In this document: positions 5,466 to 5,962 of the stretch, piece after piece | How positions within the stretch are numbered: position 1 is the first letter of the stretch | How the letters are laid out: each line of letters begins with the position of its first letter | DNA from: Chloroflexota bacterium | GTDB lineage: Bacteria > Chloroflexota > Anaerolineae > Anaerolineales > UBA11858 | Reading direction: 5' to 3' | Assembly: GCA_003513015.1 (NCBI GenBank) | Contig: DOTA01000427.1 | Span: forward strand, 1,681 to 7,642 | DNA length: 5,962 nucleotides | Notes under the pieces: model-generated | Seen by the model: the letters and a program-made list of their open reading frames with translations, nothing else | Databases searched by the model: none | Told to the model about the DNA's origin: nothing | Program-made: the position numbers and the translations under genes

Positions 5466-5818
5466 GGAACGGAATCCTGCCCAGGCGGGGAAAGGGGGGC
5501 TAGAGCATCTGCTAAATCCCGCAGCAAGCGCAAATCATTGGCACCGTATCCGGCATCCACCGCGAAAGCCAGGGCATTTTGCACGCTATCAACGGGAGAG
5601 GGATCGCCCAAATAGGTCAGGCGGATGACGGCGGCTTCAGCGTCTCGATTCACACCGTAGATTTCAGCTACCATCAGCACATAATCAGCCCTGTAATCGA
5701 CATTGAGCGAGGCCGGGGTGGTATCGACATAATCCACAGGGTCAACTACCCAGCCGTAGAGCAGGCCGAGGCCAATGCCGATGATGATGACGATCAAGAA
5801 ACGAAGCCAACGGGACAT
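5462..5818 (-). CDS. Small single-pass membrane protein, paralogue of the downstream gene
   Basis: This encodes 118 residues with one N-terminal membrane helix (5-25, LRFLIVIIIGIGLGLLYGWVV), then a DPVDYVDTTPASL segment and a soluble, mostly helical region (41-108) ending in a Pro-rich tail. It aligns end to end with residues 9-110 of the next gene: GLLYGWVVDPVDYVDTTP against GLLYAWVVSPIQYVNTAP, and LTYLGDPSPVDSVQNAL against LNLLGDEDSALTLAEQA. It lacks the stalk and beta domain. Its stop overlaps the next start (5462-5465), so the two are coupled and their products may act together at the membrane. The ATG 5816-5818 has no clear Shine-Dalgarno sequence; a TATACT -10 lies about 20 bases upstream. 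Function is unknown. Confidence 0.82.
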   Translation of the reverse strand: MSRWLRFLIVIIIGIGLGLLYGWVVDPVDYVDTTPASLNVDYRADYVLMVAEIYGVNRDAEAAVIRLTYLGDPSPVDSVQNALAFAVDAGYGANDLRLLRDLADALAPLSPPGQDSVP

Positions 5819-5836
5819 AGTGAGTGGGAAGTGGTC

Positions 5837-5842
5837 AGTATA
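5837..5842 (-). promoter_or_regulatory. Possible -10 element of the membrane-protein pair
   Basis: TATACT on the minus strand (5 of 6 to consensus) lies in the 59-base gap between the aminotransferase stop and the first membrane-protein gene. It would give a leader of about 12 bases. No good -35 is found at 16-19 bases, so read-through from the aminotransferase gene is equally possible. Confidence 0.3.
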
Positions 5843-5877
5843 TGGTATTACCGCGTTATCTGACTAACCAACGAACT

Positions 5878-5962
5878 TTAGGGCAATAACTTTTTGAGCA
5901 ACGCCAGCAACAGTTCCACGTTTTCGCGGCGGCTGGAGTAGCCCATCAGGCCGATGCGCCAG
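5878..5962 (-). CDS. Class-V aminotransferase (alanine-glyoxylate/serine-pyruvate type), C-terminal end
   Basis: The window edge holds only the last 27 codons and the TAA stop (5880-5878). They read WRIGLMGYSSRRENVELLLA followed by LLKKLLP. The WRIGLMGYSSR.ENV pattern is a hallmark of the C-terminus of PLP-dependent alanine-glyoxylate and serine-pyruvate aminotransferases of fold type I, class V, where the Arg in WRIG/WRIGLMG helps bind the substrate carboxylate. Such enzymes interconvert glyoxylate or pyruvate with glycine, serine or alanine. The Lys that binds PLP lies outside the window. The gene is in the same orientation as the two membrane proteins, 59 bases upstream of them, and may share transcription. 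The exact substrate is unknown. Confidence 0.78.
   Translation of the reverse strand, partial: WRIGLMGYSSRRENVELLLALLKKLLP

Noticed and set aside
5292..5863. Plus-strand open frames opposite the membrane-protein pair
   Set aside because: The minus-strand genes are paralogous to each other and translationally coupled, which supports them; the plus-strand frames are shadows.

Overview
The window looks like ordinary chromosomal DNA from a bacterium of the phylum Chloroflexota, most likely class Anaerolineae. This is an inference. It rests on the moderately GC-rich composition, the single-pass membrane proteins with long Thr/Pro-rich surface linkers, and a rubrerythrin that suggests an anaerobic or microaerophilic lifestyle. 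No rRNA, tRNA, CRISPR array, insertion sequence or phage gene was seen.

Layout, left to right. (1) 1-824 (+) is the 3' part of a nitronate monooxygenase-like FMN enzyme, cut by the window edge. (2) A 70-base gap follows, with an 11-bp inverted repeat (839-892) whose right arm runs up to the next start codon. (3) 895-1812 (+) is a PfkB/ribokinase-family sugar or nucleoside kinase. (4) On the minus strand, a probable two-gene operon reads leftward: an unrecognised 139-residue protein (2491-2910), then a Rossmann-fold SAM-dependent methyltransferase (1804-2469). A perfect extended -10 promoter (2940-2948) drives it. The methyltransferase and kinase genes converge and overlap by 9 bases. (5) 3064-3558 (-) is rubrerythrin, followed by a hairpin terminator and preceded by a leader with a 10-bp inverted repeat. 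(6) 3767-4480 (+) is lipB, divergent from rubrerythrin. (7) A 32-bp perfect palindrome separates lipB from a convergent pair of minus-strand genes. (8) 5462-5818 and 4536-5465 (-) are translationally coupled, paralogous membrane-anchored proteins; the second also has a Thr/Pro-rich stalk and an extracellular beta-type domain. (9) At the right edge (5878-5962, -) are the last 27 codons of a class-V aminotransferase of the alanine-glyoxylate/serine-pyruvate type.

The genes do not form one pathway. They include housekeeping and redox functions (lipoylation, peroxide defence, nitronate oxidation) and several short transcription units in mixed orientations. The least understood parts are the 139-residue protein with its methyltransferase partner, and the tandem membrane paralogues. 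Nothing here amounts to a clear new defence or mobile system. The regulatory structures (leader hairpins, a possibly leaderless lipB promoter, and a terminator whose T-tract overlaps the neighbouring stop codon) are the other points worth checking.
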